DNA from: Phycisphaerae bacterium
GTDB lineage: Bacteria > Planctomycetota > Phycisphaerae > UBA1845 > Fen-1342
DNA: 64,000 nucleotides
NCBI GenBank assembly: GCA_030428945.1
Contig: JAUIEC010000013.1
Location: 1 to 64,000, forward strand
Reading direction: 5' to 3'
A model generated the notes under the pieces. The model did not search any database. It saw only the letters and a program-made list of their open reading frames with translations, and was not told where the DNA came from. The translations under genes and the position numbers were made by a program. This document shows, one piece after another, positions 25,886-34,666 of the stretch; within the stretch, counting starts at the first letter, position 1; every line of letters begins with the position of its first letter.

Positions 25886-26737
25886 GTGAAGCGTTTCCGA
25901 CGGCTCTCCCGCAACAGACAGGAAGTCCTGCTCGACGAAGACAATCGGGTCATACGGGACGTGCTCTGCATTCGGTGCGGGGTGAACCTGATCAACCTGT
26001 CGACGCGCGAGGGGTGTCCGAACTGCATGCACCCGGTCTCGGACTCGGTGCACGGCGATTACCTGATTCACACCGACCCGCGGCAGGTGCGGCGGCTGGC
26101 CGAGGCGGCCCGCTTCGTCCGGCTGGGGGCGCTGCTGCTGGGCGTCCTGGTGGTGCTGGCGCTGCTGATGACGATCGCGACCGAACTGATTCACCGCGAC
26201 TTCTCGCGCGGGATCAGCTCGGTCTTCCGCCTGCTGTTCGCCGGTGCGATGATCGCCCCCCTGCTGGCCGCGGTCGGTCTGTGCACGCTGACGAACCGCC
26301 GCAGTTTCGCGTACTACCAGGCCCGTTTCGGGAACCGCGCGTTCATCAACAAGGTCGGGCTGATCGGCCTGGCGATCCTGATGCTGCTGACGATCGGCTT
26401 CGCGGCCGCCCCCCGGCTGGTGACCAACCTGCTGCTGGCGCTGTGGGCGGCCGGCCCGGCGGCGGTGTTCATGCAGCGGCTCGGACAGTTGATGCGACGC
26501 GTCCCGAATGTCGAACTGGCGATGTTCGCGCGGATGGCGTTCTGGGGCGTGATCATCAGCGGGATCGCCCTGTTCTGCCTGCGGTACCTGAGCGTCCTGG
26601 CGGCCGACCACAAGGGCTGGCGCGACGCGCACCTGGGCGTCACGGCGCTGTACATCGTGGTGGCCGTGGCGTTCGGCGTCGGGGCGTATCGCCTGCTGGT
26701 GGCGGTCGAAAGGCTGCTGCAGAAGACGGCGCGGTGA
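25886..26737 (+). CDS. Zinc-ribbon polytopic membrane protein
   Basis: 283 residues. An N-terminal zinc ribbon with C28-x2-C31 and C44-x2-C47 is followed by six membrane helices (about 74-96, 110-133, 151-170, 177-195, 213-233, 248-268). The GTG start is preceded by a weak site; no better ATG precedes the cysteines. The family is not recognised. It follows the PilT-type gene by 133 bases on the same strand. The TGA stop runs straight into a GGGAGC repeat tract. Confidence 0.7.
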   Translation: MKRFRRLSRNRQEVLLDEDNRVIRDVLCIRCGVNLINLSTREGCPNCMHPVSDSVHGDYLIHTDPRQVRRLAEAARFVRLGALLLGVLVVLALLMTIATELIHRDFSRGISSVFRLLFAGAMIAPLLAAVGLCTLTNRRSFAYYQARFGNRAFINKVGLIGLAILMLLTIGFAAAPRLVTNLLLALWAAGPAAVFMQRLGQLMRRVPNVELAMFARMAFWGVIISGIALFCLRYLSVLAADHKGWRDAHLGVTALYIVVAVAFGVGAYRLLVAVERLLQKTAR

Positions 26738-26945
26738 AGGGGAGGGAGCCAGGGAGCGAGGGAGCGAGGGAGCGAGGAATCTTGTGCAACTGCTCTTGAG
26801 TTCCCGAGCAGTGCTCTGCCGGAGGGAGCACGGGGGCACGGTTCCGCCCGCCCCTCATTCACTCTTTCACTCGTCCACCCTCCACTTGTCCAACTTCCAC
26901 TCGGTCACTCTTTCACCCATTCACCCATTCACCCTTTCACTCTTT
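26734..26945. repeat. GGGAGCGA tract, hairpin element and TTCACTC tract between converging genes
   Basis: GGGAGCGA units (26740-26776) follow the plus-strand stop. A CACTGCTC-type hairpin element is at about 26788-26836. TTCACTC/TTCACCC units (26858-26945) run into the end of the minus-strand antiporter gene, whose TGA is part of the repeat. Confidence 0.8.
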
Positions 26946-28787
26946 GCCAGTGTCCGCCGGCGGGCTGGTGGGGTCGACTTCGGCGCGTGGGGGGACGAGG
27001 CTGACGAGGGTGATGCCGGTCTGGGGCGGGCCGGAGCCGGTGACGCTGACCACGTGCAGGCGTCCGCCGTCGCCTCGCCAGAAGAGCGGGATCGCGCGTC
27101 CGCCGTAGCGGGCCCGGAAGTCGTCGAGGCTGAACTCTTCGGTCAGCTTGGTGGCTTTGATCGAGAATCCGCCCCGCATGCGGGCTTCGAAGCCCAGGTA
27201 CGAGACGTTCTGATCGAACAGCAGGCGGCCGTGCAGGTGCCGGTGCGTTCCGCGGGTCCGTTCGGTTTCGGTCAGCGGCATCTGGTAGCACGCGGCACTG
27301 CCGAACAGGGCCGTGAAACGCCGCACCGCCAGCACGTTGACCCAGTCGTTCGGCGTGACCGCCAGCATCCGGCCGAGTCCGCCCATCTCGAGTTTCTCGA
27401 GCGTCTGCTCGGCCAGGACGCTGCCGTGCGTGGCGGTCAGTCCCTCGAGTCGGGCGGCCGCGATGTTGTTCCAGTTGTTGTCGATCAGCGCCACGCGGAC
27501 GTTCTGGGCCTTGAGCGCCTGGGCCAGCGCGCGGGCCCAGTCGTGGGCCCCGACCAGCAGGAACCCCTGCGGATTGGCCTCGGCGACGCCCAACTGGCGG
27601 GCGACCAGCGGCGCGGTCAGCCCGTAGATCGTGACGGTGCCGATGATCGTGACGAAGACCAGCGAACTGAGCATTTCGGCGTTGGGGACCGCGTGCTCGA
27701 CCAGTTGAATCGCGAACAGCGACGAGACCGCGGCCGCGACGATGCCGCGCGGCGCCATCCACGACAGGAACAGGCGTTCGCGGAAGGTCAGCCGGGCCCC
27801 GATGGTCGACCCGAAGACGGCCAGCGGGCGGACCAGCAGCACGAGGACCAGCACGAAGCCGGCCCCGGCCCAGCCGACGGCCAGCAGGTCATCGATGTCG
27901 AGTCGCGAGGCCAGCAGGATGAACAGCAGCGAGATCAGCAGGACCCGCAGGTTCTCCTTGAACTCGACGATGTGCTCGACGTCGGCGAGGCGCTGGTTGG
28001 CGAGGACGAAGCCCATCACCGTGACGGCCAGCAGTCCGGCCTCTTCCTGGAACTGGTTGGTGATCGCGAAGGTCGCGACGACCAGCATCAGCGAGACGGC
28101 GTTCTGCAGGAAGTCGGGGATCCAGTAGCGGCCGATCAGCAGCGCCAGCAGGTACCCGGCCGCGACGCCGAGTCCGCCGCCGAAGACGATCGTCTTGGCG
28201 ATCGCGACCAGCACGTGCGAGGCGGAAGCCCCCTCGCTGCCGCCGAGCAGGACCGCCTCGAAGACCAGGACCGAGAGCAGCGCGCCGATCGGATCGATCA
28301 CGATGCCTTCCCACTTGAGGATCGAACCGACGGCGCCGGCCGGGCGGATGTGCCGCAGCATCGGCCCGATCACGGTCGGCCCGGTGACGACGACGACGGC
28401 GCCGATCAGCAGCGCGAGGTCGATCCGGATGTCGAACAGCAGCCAGGCGGCCAGCGCGGCCGGCAGCCAGGTCAGCAGCGCCCCGAGCAGGCACAGGTTG
28501 CGGACGACGGTGCCGACCTCGCGCAGTTCGCGAAGTTTCAGCGTCAGTCCGCCCTCGTAGAGGATCAGTCCGACGGAAAGCGAGACCAGCGGGAAGAGAG
28601 CCGGGCCGAACAGGTGGTCGGGGTCGAGCCAGGTGCTGCCGAAGACCCGCCCGGAGAGCGGGCCGACCACGAACCCGAAGACCAGCAGCAGCAGGATGGA
28701 CGGCAGGTTCAGGCGCCAGGCCGCCCATTGGGCGGAGACTCCCAGCACGACGACGAACGCGATCCCGAAGACGGCACTTTCCGGCAC
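26937..28787 (-). CDS. CPA1-type cation/proton antiporter with TrkA-N domain
   Basis: About 616 residues from the GTG at 28787, chosen because GGAG lies 6 bases upstream; an in-frame GTG at 28808 is the alternative. Residues 1 to about 390 form 12-13 membrane helices of a Na+/H+ or K+/H+ exchanger, with paired V-T-G-P-T-V and F-R-E-R-L-F-L-S-W-M-A-P-R-G-I-V-A-A-A segments typical of NhaP-like CPA1. Residues about 395-530 hold a TrkA-N/RCK-type nucleotide-binding fold (G-F-L-L-V-G-A-H-D-W-A-R), then a short C-terminal domain. It exports Na+ or K+ in exchange for protons in the inner membrane. The stop codon lies in the repeat tract. Confidence 0.88.
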   Translation of the reverse strand: MPESAVFGIAFVVVLGVSAQWAAWRLNLPSILLLLVFGFVVGPLSGRVFGSTWLDPDHLFGPALFPLVSLSVGLILYEGGLTLKLRELREVGTVVRNLCLLGALLTWLPAALAAWLLFDIRIDLALLIGAVVVVTGPTVIGPMLRHIRPAGAVGSILKWEGIVIDPIGALLSVLVFEAVLLGGSEGASASHVLVAIAKTIVFGGGLGVAAGYLLALLIGRYWIPDFLQNAVSLMLVVATFAITNQFQEEAGLLAVTVMGFVLANQRLADVEHIVEFKENLRVLLISLLFILLASRLDIDDLLAVGWAGAGFVLVLVLLVRPLAVFGSTIGARLTFRERLFLSWMAPRGIVAAAVSSLFAIQLVEHAVPNAEMLSSLVFVTIIGTVTIYGLTAPLVARQLGVAEANPQGFLLVGAHDWARALAQALKAQNVRVALIDNNWNNIAAARLEGLTATHGSVLAEQTLEKLEMGGLGRMLAVTPNDWVNVLAVRRFTALFGSAACYQMPLTETERTRGTHRHLHGRLLFDQNVSYLGFEARMRGGFSIKATKLTEEFSLDDFRARYGGRAIPLFWRGDGGRLHVVSVTGSGPPQTGITLVSLVPPRAEVDPTSPPADTGKE

Positions 28788-28861
28788 GTTGCACTCCGCC
28801 CCGGACACCAGCGCCGGGTGGCGGGATCATACGCGTGCGGCGTCGGCTGCGCCCAGCCTCC

Positions 28862-31036
28862 TCAGGTCGTCAAAACGCGGCCGAGGCCGGCCATCCCGCC
28901 GCGGACGTGCTCGATCAGCCCCCCTACCACCGCACGGTAGGTGTGCCGGGCCAGCACGATCCGGCGGAACTCGTCGCGGGTGGCGTTCCGCAGCGGCACG
29001 TCCTCGAGGTAGCGGTCGGCCAGTTCGGCGAACTCGCCCGGCGCGTCGAACGTGATCCGATCGAGGCCGGGAAACGCGGCCGCATGCGGCGTGCGGGTCG
29101 GCTGTCCGGCCTTGCGGAGGGCGACGAACTCGCTGACCGGCAGGCCGTCGTAATCCGTCCCGCAGTAGCGGGTCAGCGGCAGCGTTCCGGCCGCCAGCGT
29201 CTCGTAGGTCCGCTGATGGCGGAAGCCGGCCGGGATCAGTTGCAGCGCCAGGTTGGCGTGGTGCAGCGCGGCGCGAAGCGGTTCGCCGTGCGGCAGCACG
29301 CCGGCCGCGAAGGGCGCCAGGGTCGGGTGCTGTTCCCAGCCGCGGCCGTAGAGTCGCAGGGTGCGTCCTGTGCGACGGGCCCAGTCGGCGGCCCAGGTGA
29401 GTGTCTCGTGGCGGCGACCGCGATCGTAGATCCGGTAGGCGTACTCGTTCTTGATTCGTTCGACCAGGGCCGGGTCGAGTCCGGGCCGCACGTCGGCGAC
29501 GACCTCGCGGACGAACCGGTCGGCATCTTCGTGCGGGGAGAGATAGACGCCGTCGGCGAGCAGTTGGCCGATGCGGTCGAAGAGAGCCTCGAAGACCGGG
29601 TGCAGTTCGGGGGGGTTGCCTTCGAGGTAGGTGGCGTGGATCTGCTCGATCGTGTCCGAGGCGTTGCTGACGAAGGCGACATCGCAGGCGTAGCGGGCGG
29701 CGTCGGCGGGACTCGACGGGCGATCGTGGAAGAGGCGCTCGGAGACCGGCACGACGGTGGACTGGAAGCGCTCGGCGGAATAGCCGAACTCGGCCACGCA
29801 GCGCTGCTTGAAGTAGCCGCAGACGAAGTCGAGCGGTCCGAGCGATGCGCCGGCCTGCGGGCACAGCAGGTTCGGCATCGGATCCTGGATCCAGGTCAGC
29901 ATCGGCAGGTTGGCTGGCCAGACCGGCCATTCGTAGCGCAGGTGATCAAGCTGCAGCACGAGGTCCGGGTCAAAGTCGAGCAGTTTCTCGCCGAGGACGA
30001 GTGCGGAGAAGCGTTCGTGATCGCAGTCCTCGAGATAGACTTCGGTCTCCCAGCCGTGATCTTCGAAGGCCGCGACGGCATCGCGGACGGAGTGCTGCAG
30101 CATCGTCGTGTAGCGACTGGTGATCGCCAGCAGGCGGCGCGGCTGCTGATAGCGGGCGGCCCAGTAGTCGTGGTCGCGGTCGGCGTAGCGGGATTCGATC
30201 TCGGCCAGGCACGCTTCGAGGCGGGTCTGCCGCGAGGTTTCGGCGGCCTGCACGGCGTTGTGCACGCGGTCGGCCGTTTCGCGCCCGAGGCCCAGGTTGA
30301 TGACGGCGGTCGGGGCCTGCAGCGCGGGACGGGCGGCCAGCAGCGCCTGCAACTGATCGGCCGCGTCTCCGCCGACCAGCAGATGGACGCGCGGATCGCC
30401 GAGCAGTTCGCGGTGATCGGCCAGGTGCAGCCAGGCGACGAAGGTGGCCAGGTCGGGTTCGAGCACGAAGAGCGGGTGGCTGTAGGTCAGGAAGAGCTGC
30501 GCGGTCGCGGCGCGGATCGACTCGACCAGTGGCGCGTCGCGGGTGCCGAGCAGCGCGACCGGACCGAGTTCTCCCCTGGGCGGCAACTGCGGGCGCTGCG
30601 CGATCGTCAGGTTCCGCAGCCAGTGCCGGGGGGCATCGTTGACGCGGCGGGTCAGCAGCCAGTCGCCGCCGCGGGTCCGCAGCAGTTCGAGTCCGCGGGC
30701 GGCCGGATCGCAGGCGGCGGCCCGTTCGGCGAGTTCCGGCCAGCGGGTGCGGACCGCGTCCAGGTTGGCGGCGCGAGTCTCGGCCTGCTCGATCCACGAG
30801 ACGGTTCCGCGCGGAAGTTGCGCGACGGCCGCCCGTAGTTCGTCCGGGGCGGCCTGCTGAAGGACGGGTGCTGCGAGCAGTTCGGCGGCGGGCTGTCCGA
30901 GGTACTGCTCGGCCAGGACGCGAAGCATCTGCATCGCGGCCTGCGGATCGGGTCGGGTGTCGAGTTCGGCCCGGGCCCGTTGCAGGTAGTTGAAGTACGG
31001 CTCGGGACCGGCAGGCTGGGCGGCGTTGTTCGTCAC
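28862..31036 (-). CDS. Maf-like N-domain / CgeB-type glycosyltransferase fusion
   Basis: 724 residues. The GTG at 31036 follows an AGGGAGA site. Residues about 120-250 (L-F-V-L-E-P-D-L-A-T-F...L-G-D-P-R-V-H-L-L-V-G) resemble the N-terminal domain of Maf motility accessory factors, which attach nonulosonic acids to flagellin. Residues about 290-724 look like a CgeB/DUF3880 plus glycosyltransferase-1 region: A-I-T-S-R-Y-T-T-M-L-Q-H-S, then W-I-Q-D-P-M-P-N, L-Y-G-R-G-W, and a C-terminal R-T-Y-E-T-L-A-A-G-T-L-P-L-T-R donor-site-like motif. It diverges from the FkbM methyltransferase gene and the sugar-acid cassette. It is probably the protein or surface glycosyltransferase of that locus; the acceptor is unknown. 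Confidence 0.7.
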   Translation of the reverse strand: MTNNAAQPAGPEPYFNYLQRARAELDTRPDPQAAMQMLRVLAEQYLGQPAAELLAAPVLQQAAPDELRAAVAQLPRGTVSWIEQAETRAANLDAVRTRWPELAERAAACDPAARGLELLRTRGGDWLLTRRVNDAPRHWLRNLTIAQRPQLPPRGELGPVALLGTRDAPLVESIRAATAQLFLTYSHPLFVLEPDLATFVAWLHLADHRELLGDPRVHLLVGGDAADQLQALLAARPALQAPTAVINLGLGRETADRVHNAVQAAETSRQTRLEACLAEIESRYADRDHDYWAARYQQPRRLLAITSRYTTMLQHSVRDAVAAFEDHGWETEVYLEDCDHERFSALVLGEKLLDFDPDLVLQLDHLRYEWPVWPANLPMLTWIQDPMPNLLCPQAGASLGPLDFVCGYFKQRCVAEFGYSAERFQSTVVPVSERLFHDRPSSPADAARYACDVAFVSNASDTIEQIHATYLEGNPPELHPVFEALFDRIGQLLADGVYLSPHEDADRFVREVVADVRPGLDPALVERIKNEYAYRIYDRGRRHETLTWAADWARRTGRTLRLYGRGWEQHPTLAPFAAGVLPHGEPLRAALHHANLALQLIPAGFRHQRTYETLAAGTLPLTRYCGTDYDGLPVSEFVALRKAGQPTRTPHAAAFPGLDRITFDAPGEFAELADRYLEDVPLRNATRDEFRRIVLARHTYRAVVGGLIEHVRGGMAGLGRVLTT

Positions 31037-31156
31037 AGGAGTCTCCCTGCAGCTTCCTATCGGAAACCCGCGGCGGGGAAACTTACCCCAAGCGGCCGGG
31101 CGGGCGCGGCCGATAGGACGGCTGGAGTTGTGGCGCGTTTCGCGGGAGAGTTCACC

Positions 31157-31960
31157 ATGCCAACCCAAACCGCCGGTCCGGGGCCCCTGCTGGCTCCGCC
31201 GGTCCTGGCCGACGTCACCTTCGGCGACACGGCCTACCGCCAGGCCTGCGCGCAGCAGCAGTTCGAAGTCACCTCGGCGATCGAAGACGGCTACTGGTCG
31301 GCGCTGCCGGTCTGCGAGGACCTGACGGCCCCGCTGCTGGCCTGCCTGGACGGCGCGCGGGTCTTCGTCGATGTCGGCGCGGAGCGCGGCTTCTACGCCT
31401 GCCTGGCGCGGCAGCAGATGGCCGCGGGCAGTTCCGTGATCGCGATTGAGCCGGACCCGGTCCGCTGCGCGCTGCTCGGGACGCACTTTGCCGATGACCC
31501 GCAGGTGCGGGTCTACCACGCGGCCGCGGGCGATGTCGACGGGCGGATCACGCTGTCGAAGCCGGACGGTCGTTCGGCCCGGCTGGGCGGCGTGGGTTCG
31601 CGGTTCGAGGTTCACTCGGTACGGCTGGACGACCTGGTCGGGCACGACGCGGTCGACGTGATCAAGATCGACGTCGAAGGGGCCGAGGCCCTGGCCCTGG
31701 CCGGGCTGGAGCGGACGCTGTCGTGGCAGCGGCCGCTGCTGTTCGTCGAGTTCCACCCGTGGATCGACGAGGTCTCGGCGGATGGTCGGAACCGGATCCG
31801 CAACCAGCTTTCGCGGCTGAACTACCGGATCTACCGGATGTTCGACGACGGGCCGCGGCTGGTGCCGCAACCGGGCGGGCGGATGATCCTGGTCCCCCAT
31901 GAGCGTGATGCGCCGGGTCGGCCGTGGCGCCGGCGGACGAGTAAGCAAGTAAGCAAGTGA
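31157..31960 (+). CDS. FkbM-family methyltransferase
   Basis: 267 residues. SAM-binding motif I V-F-V-D-V-G-A-E-R-G-F-Y (69-80), acidic loop I-A-I-E-P-D-P, and the family block V-D-V-I-K-I-D-V-E-G-A-E-A-L-A-L are present, typical of FkbM-type O-methyltransferases that modify sugars in surface glycans. It lies at the head of the glycan cassette. The last residues (S-K-Q-V-S-K and stop) are encoded by a GTAAGCAA repeat tract, so the C-terminus has been extended or replaced by repeat sequence. Confidence 0.85.
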   Translation: MPTQTAGPGPLLAPPVLADVTFGDTAYRQACAQQQFEVTSAIEDGYWSALPVCEDLTAPLLACLDGARVFVDVGAERGFYACLARQQMAAGSSVIAIEPDPVRCALLGTHFADDPQVRVYHAAAGDVDGRITLSKPDGRSARLGGVGSRFEVHSVRLDDLVGHDAVDVIKIDVEGAEALALAGLERTLSWQRPLLFVEFHPWIDEVSADGRNRIRNQLSRLNYRIYRMFDDGPRLVPQPGGRMILVPHERDAPGRPWRRRTSKQVSK

Positions 31961-31995
31961 GCGACTCAGCACGTGAGCACATCAGCACGTGAGTC
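31938..31995 (+). repeat. GTAAGCAA / GTGAGCAC tract at the end of the FkbM gene
   Basis: Units GTAAGCAA, GTAAGCAA, GTGAGCGA, GTGAGCAC and relatives run through and past the stop codon at 31958-31960. Confidence 0.8.
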
Positions 31996-32109
31996 GCCGC
32001 GGGCTGGACAAAACCTCACGCTGATTCGTCGCCGGCACCGATAGGAACGATCAGGATCGCGGTCCGCTGCGCAGGGAGGCGCGGGGTCCGCGGACCAGGA
32101 GGCGTCCGG

Positions 32110-32808
32110 GTGTCGCTGCCGGCCGAGAGCCTGTCCGAGTTCAACGACCTGCACCTGGGGGCCCGGGCGTTCGCGCTCGGCAACGGGCCGTCGCTGGGGC
32201 AGATGGACCTGTCGCCGCTGGCCGGCGAGATCACCTTCGCGGCCAACCGCTTCTACCGGCACGCGGACGCGTTCGGGTTCACGCCGACCTACCTGTGCTG
32301 CAGCGATCCGGATGTCTATCGCGAGATCGAGCCGGACCTGCCGGGCCTGTCGTCGACCTGTTTCCTGCCGCACATCGGCCGCGGGTTTCGTCCGGATCCG
32401 CCGGGGCCGAACTGCCATGCGCTCGAGTACCACTGGGGACCGGGCAAGTGGCTGACGCCGGAGAACTTCCGCCGGACGCTGCCGGGTCCGCTGCACAGCG
32501 GCAACACGGTGATGATCGATTTCATCATTCAACTGGCCTACTGCATGGGCATTCGCACGCTGTACCTGCTGGGCTGTGACTGCACCAAGGCGGCCGGCCG
32601 GCACTTCTACAACGCGGGCGAGACGAGCAGCGCCCCGATCCTGCGGGCCGAGACGGTCTTTCACAGTTACGAAGTCTGCCAGGCGGTCTACGCCAGCGAC
32701 GGACGGCGGTTGCTGAACGCCGGGCTGGGCGGCCAGCTCGAGGTGCTGCCGCGGGTCCGCTTCACGAGTCTCTTTCCGGGAGAAGTCCGATGCGCACCGA
32801 TCGGGTAA
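32110..32808 (+). CDS. MptE-like (DUF115) protein
   Basis: 232 residues. R-A-F-A-L-G-N-G-P-S-L-G-Q-M-D-L-S-P-L and the later L-H-S-G-N-T-V segment match the DUF115 / 6-hydroxymethylpterin diphosphokinase MptE-like fold, which is also the core of Maf glycosyltransferases. As a stand-alone protein in a sugar cassette it is more likely a nucleotide-sugar or glycan enzyme than a pterin kinase. The GTG at 32110 was chosen because the family signature follows about 18 residues later. Its end overlaps the next gene by 19 bases. Confidence 0.75.
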   Translation: MSLPAESLSEFNDLHLGARAFALGNGPSLGQMDLSPLAGEITFAANRFYRHADAFGFTPTYLCCSDPDVYREIEPDLPGLSSTCFLPHIGRGFRPDPPGPNCHALEYHWGPGKWLTPENFRRTLPGPLHSGNTVMIDFIIQLAYCMGIRTLYLLGCDCTKAAGRHFYNAGETSSAPILRAETVFHSYEVCQAVYASDGRRLLNAGLGGQLEVLPRVRFTSLFPGEVRCAPIG

Positions 32809-33476
32809 TCGCGTTCGGGAACGCCCGCCTGGCCAGCACGCGCTGTCCGGGCAAGATGCTGCGCCCGCTGGGCGACACGACGCTGACCGACCTGGCGCTC
32901 GAGCGGCTCAACGCGCTGCGCGGCTTCGACGGCGTCTACTTCGCGGCCTATGAACCGGAACTGCAGCAGCGCGTGGCGGCCTGTCCGAACGTGACGCTGA
33001 TCCGCCGCAGCCACGAGAGCGCCCACACCTGCAACCCGATCACGACCGTGCACGACTACCTGCGCGACCTCGACTTCGACTACGCGTTCTGGATCAACAG
33101 TTGCCATCCGCTGCTGCGGCCGGAGACGATCGAAGCGGCCCTGGCGGTCTTTCGCGGCGATGCGAACCCGCGATCGCTGACGGCGGTCTGCAAGTCGCAC
33201 AACTGGTTCTACACGCTCGACGGAACGCCGATCAACAACCTCGACCCGGGCTGCATCGACACGAAGCGGACCCCGCCGGTCTACGAGGTCTGCCACGCCT
33301 TCCACTGTTTCCGCAAGACGCACCTGTTCGCCACGGCGTCGTACTGGAACAACCTGCCCGGTGATCCGCACCTGTTCGAAATCGACCCGATCGAAGCGAT
33401 CGATGTCGACACCGAGACCGACTTCCTCGTGGCGACCGCGACCTGCCAGGCGGTCCGCGACGGAGCAACGGTGTGA
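32790..33476 (+). CDS. Cytidylyltransferase (SpsF / CMP-sugar synthetase type)
   Basis: 228 residues. The nucleotide-binding motif N-A-R-L-A-S-T-R-C-P-G-K-M-L (11-24) is the hallmark of CTP-dependent sugar-acid activating enzymes (SpsF, KdsB, NeuA group). D-F-D-Y-A-F-W-I-N-S-C-H-P-L with an acidic metal site region and a C-terminal E-A-I-D-V-D-T-E-T-D-F motif, as in CMP-Neu5Ac synthetases, are seen. The product would activate the acidic sugar made by the NeuB-like enzyme three genes downstream. The start overlaps the previous gene, and the stop overlaps the next by four bases (GTGA). Confidence 0.85.
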   Translation: MRTDRVIAFGNARLASTRCPGKMLRPLGDTTLTDLALERLNALRGFDGVYFAAYEPELQQRVAACPNVTLIRRSHESAHTCNPITTVHDYLRDLDFDYAFWINSCHPLLRPETIEAALAVFRGDANPRSLTAVCKSHNWFYTLDGTPINNLDPGCIDTKRTPPVYEVCHAFHCFRKTHLFATASYWNNLPGDPHLFEIDPIEAIDVDTETDFLVATATCQAVRDGATV

Positions 33477-34666
33477 GGGGTTTTCACTTCACGGTTCCGA
33501 GTCCGTCGGGCAACGCCGGCGACGACGTGCTGGCGCACGCGACGCGCGAACTGCTCGGACAGATCGGCATTCGCGAGTGGACCCTCTGCAACCTGCGCGA
33601 TCACGTCACGCCGCAGACGGTCGCCCACGCCAACACGCACGACCTGGTCGTGGTCGGCGGCGGCGGCCTGTTCCTGGCCGACACCAATCCGAACGAAGTC
33701 TCGGGCTGGCAGTGGAAGTGTCCGCTGCCGCTGCTGCGGGCGTTCCGCCGTCCGCTGGTCGTGCTGGCGGTCGGCTACAACGTGTTCCGCAACCAGGGCG
33801 GGTTTCCGCCGATCTTCGAGCGGCACGTGGCCGCCCTGCTCGACCAGGCCGCCGTCTTCAGCGTGCGCAACCACGGCAGTCGTACCGCCCTGGCCGCGCG
33901 GCACGGACTGTGCGTCGACCACGTGCAGGTCTGCCCGTGTCCGTCCCTGATGATCCAGCCGCGTACGCAGCGGGTCGGGCTTGGGGGCGTCGGCGCGGCG
34001 CGCGACGCGGTCGGTTCTTCGAGCGCCTGTTGCGCGGAGAAGACACTGCTCGAGAGTGGTGGCACGGGGAGCGCCCGGTGCGCGGAGAAGACGCCGCGCG
34101 AGAGCCGTGGCATGGGATGCTGGCGGGTCGGGATTCAACTGGCCGGCGATCGGATCGGGTTGCGGGTGCCGGACATGGCCGGGTTTACGGCCGAACTGGA
34201 CGCGACCGTAGTCGGCATTCGCGAGCGGGGGCTGGAGCCGGTCTTCCTCGAGCACAACTGGAATCCGGCCTCGAACCTGGCCGAACTTGCGGCCCGGCAC
34301 GGGGACGTTCCGCGGCTGGACTTCTCGACGCTCTGGCAGCGCGGCGACGTCGACGAACTGCTGTGGACCTACCGGGACCTGGCGGCGGTGATCGCGATGC
34401 GCGGGCACGGGCAGATGATCCCGTTCGGGCAGGGCACGCCGGTGATCTCGTGGATCAGCCACGACAAGCTCGGCTGGTTCCTCGACGACGCCGGGATGCG
34501 CGACTGGGGTGTCGAGGCGGGCGCCCCGAATCTCTCGGAGCAGACCCTGGCGCTGCTCGACCGGATCACCGAAACAACCGAATGGCACGAGGCCCACGCG
34601 GCGGCCGCGGAACGGTTCCGCGTCGCCACCGGGCGGACGCTGGCGCGGATACGGGCGGCACTATGA
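33473..34666 (+). CDS. Polysaccharide pyruvyltransferase-family protein with in-frame insertion
   Basis: 397 residues. The N-terminal G-N-A-G-D-D-V-L and V-V-V-G-G-G-G-L-F motifs and the C-terminal G-H-G-Q-M-I-P-F-G-Q-G-T-P-V-I-S segment are those of the pyruvyltransferase (PF04230) family, which adds ketal pyruvate to surface sugars. Residues about 187-218 are Cys/Arg/Gly-rich and break the family pattern. They are encoded by two copies of a 48-bp repeat (34032-34127) related to intergenic hairpin elements. The insertion keeps the frame and lies between the two Rossmann-like halves, so activity may survive. The gene overlaps both neighbours by four bases. Confidence 0.8.
   Translation: MRGFHFTVPSPSGNAGDDVLAHATRELLGQIGIREWTLCNLRDHVTPQTVAHANTHDLVVVGGGGLFLADTNPNEVSGWQWKCPLPLLRAFRRPLVVLAVGYNVFRNQGGFPPIFERHVAALLDQAAVFSVRNHGSRTALAARHGLCVDHVQVCPCPSLMIQPRTQRVGLGGVGAARDAVGSSSACCAEKTLLESGGTGSARCAEKTPRESRGMGCWRVGIQLAGDRIGLRVPDMAGFTAELDATVVGIRERGLEPVFLEHNWNPASNLAELAARHGDVPRLDFSTLWQRGDVDELLWTYRDLAAVIAMRGHGQMIPFGQGTPVISWISHDKLGWFLDDAGMRDWGVEAGAPNLSEQTLALLDRITETTEWHEAHAAAAERFRVATGRTLARIRAAL
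34032..34127 (+). repeat. 48-bp tandem repeat inside the pyruvyltransferase gene
   Basis: GCGCGGAGAAGAC-type unit starts at 34032 and again at 34080 (period 48, sixteen codons). The first copy contains GAAGACACTGCTCGAGAG and GGTGGCACGG, closely similar to the intergenic element at 14570-14610; the second is diverged. Confidence 0.75.
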
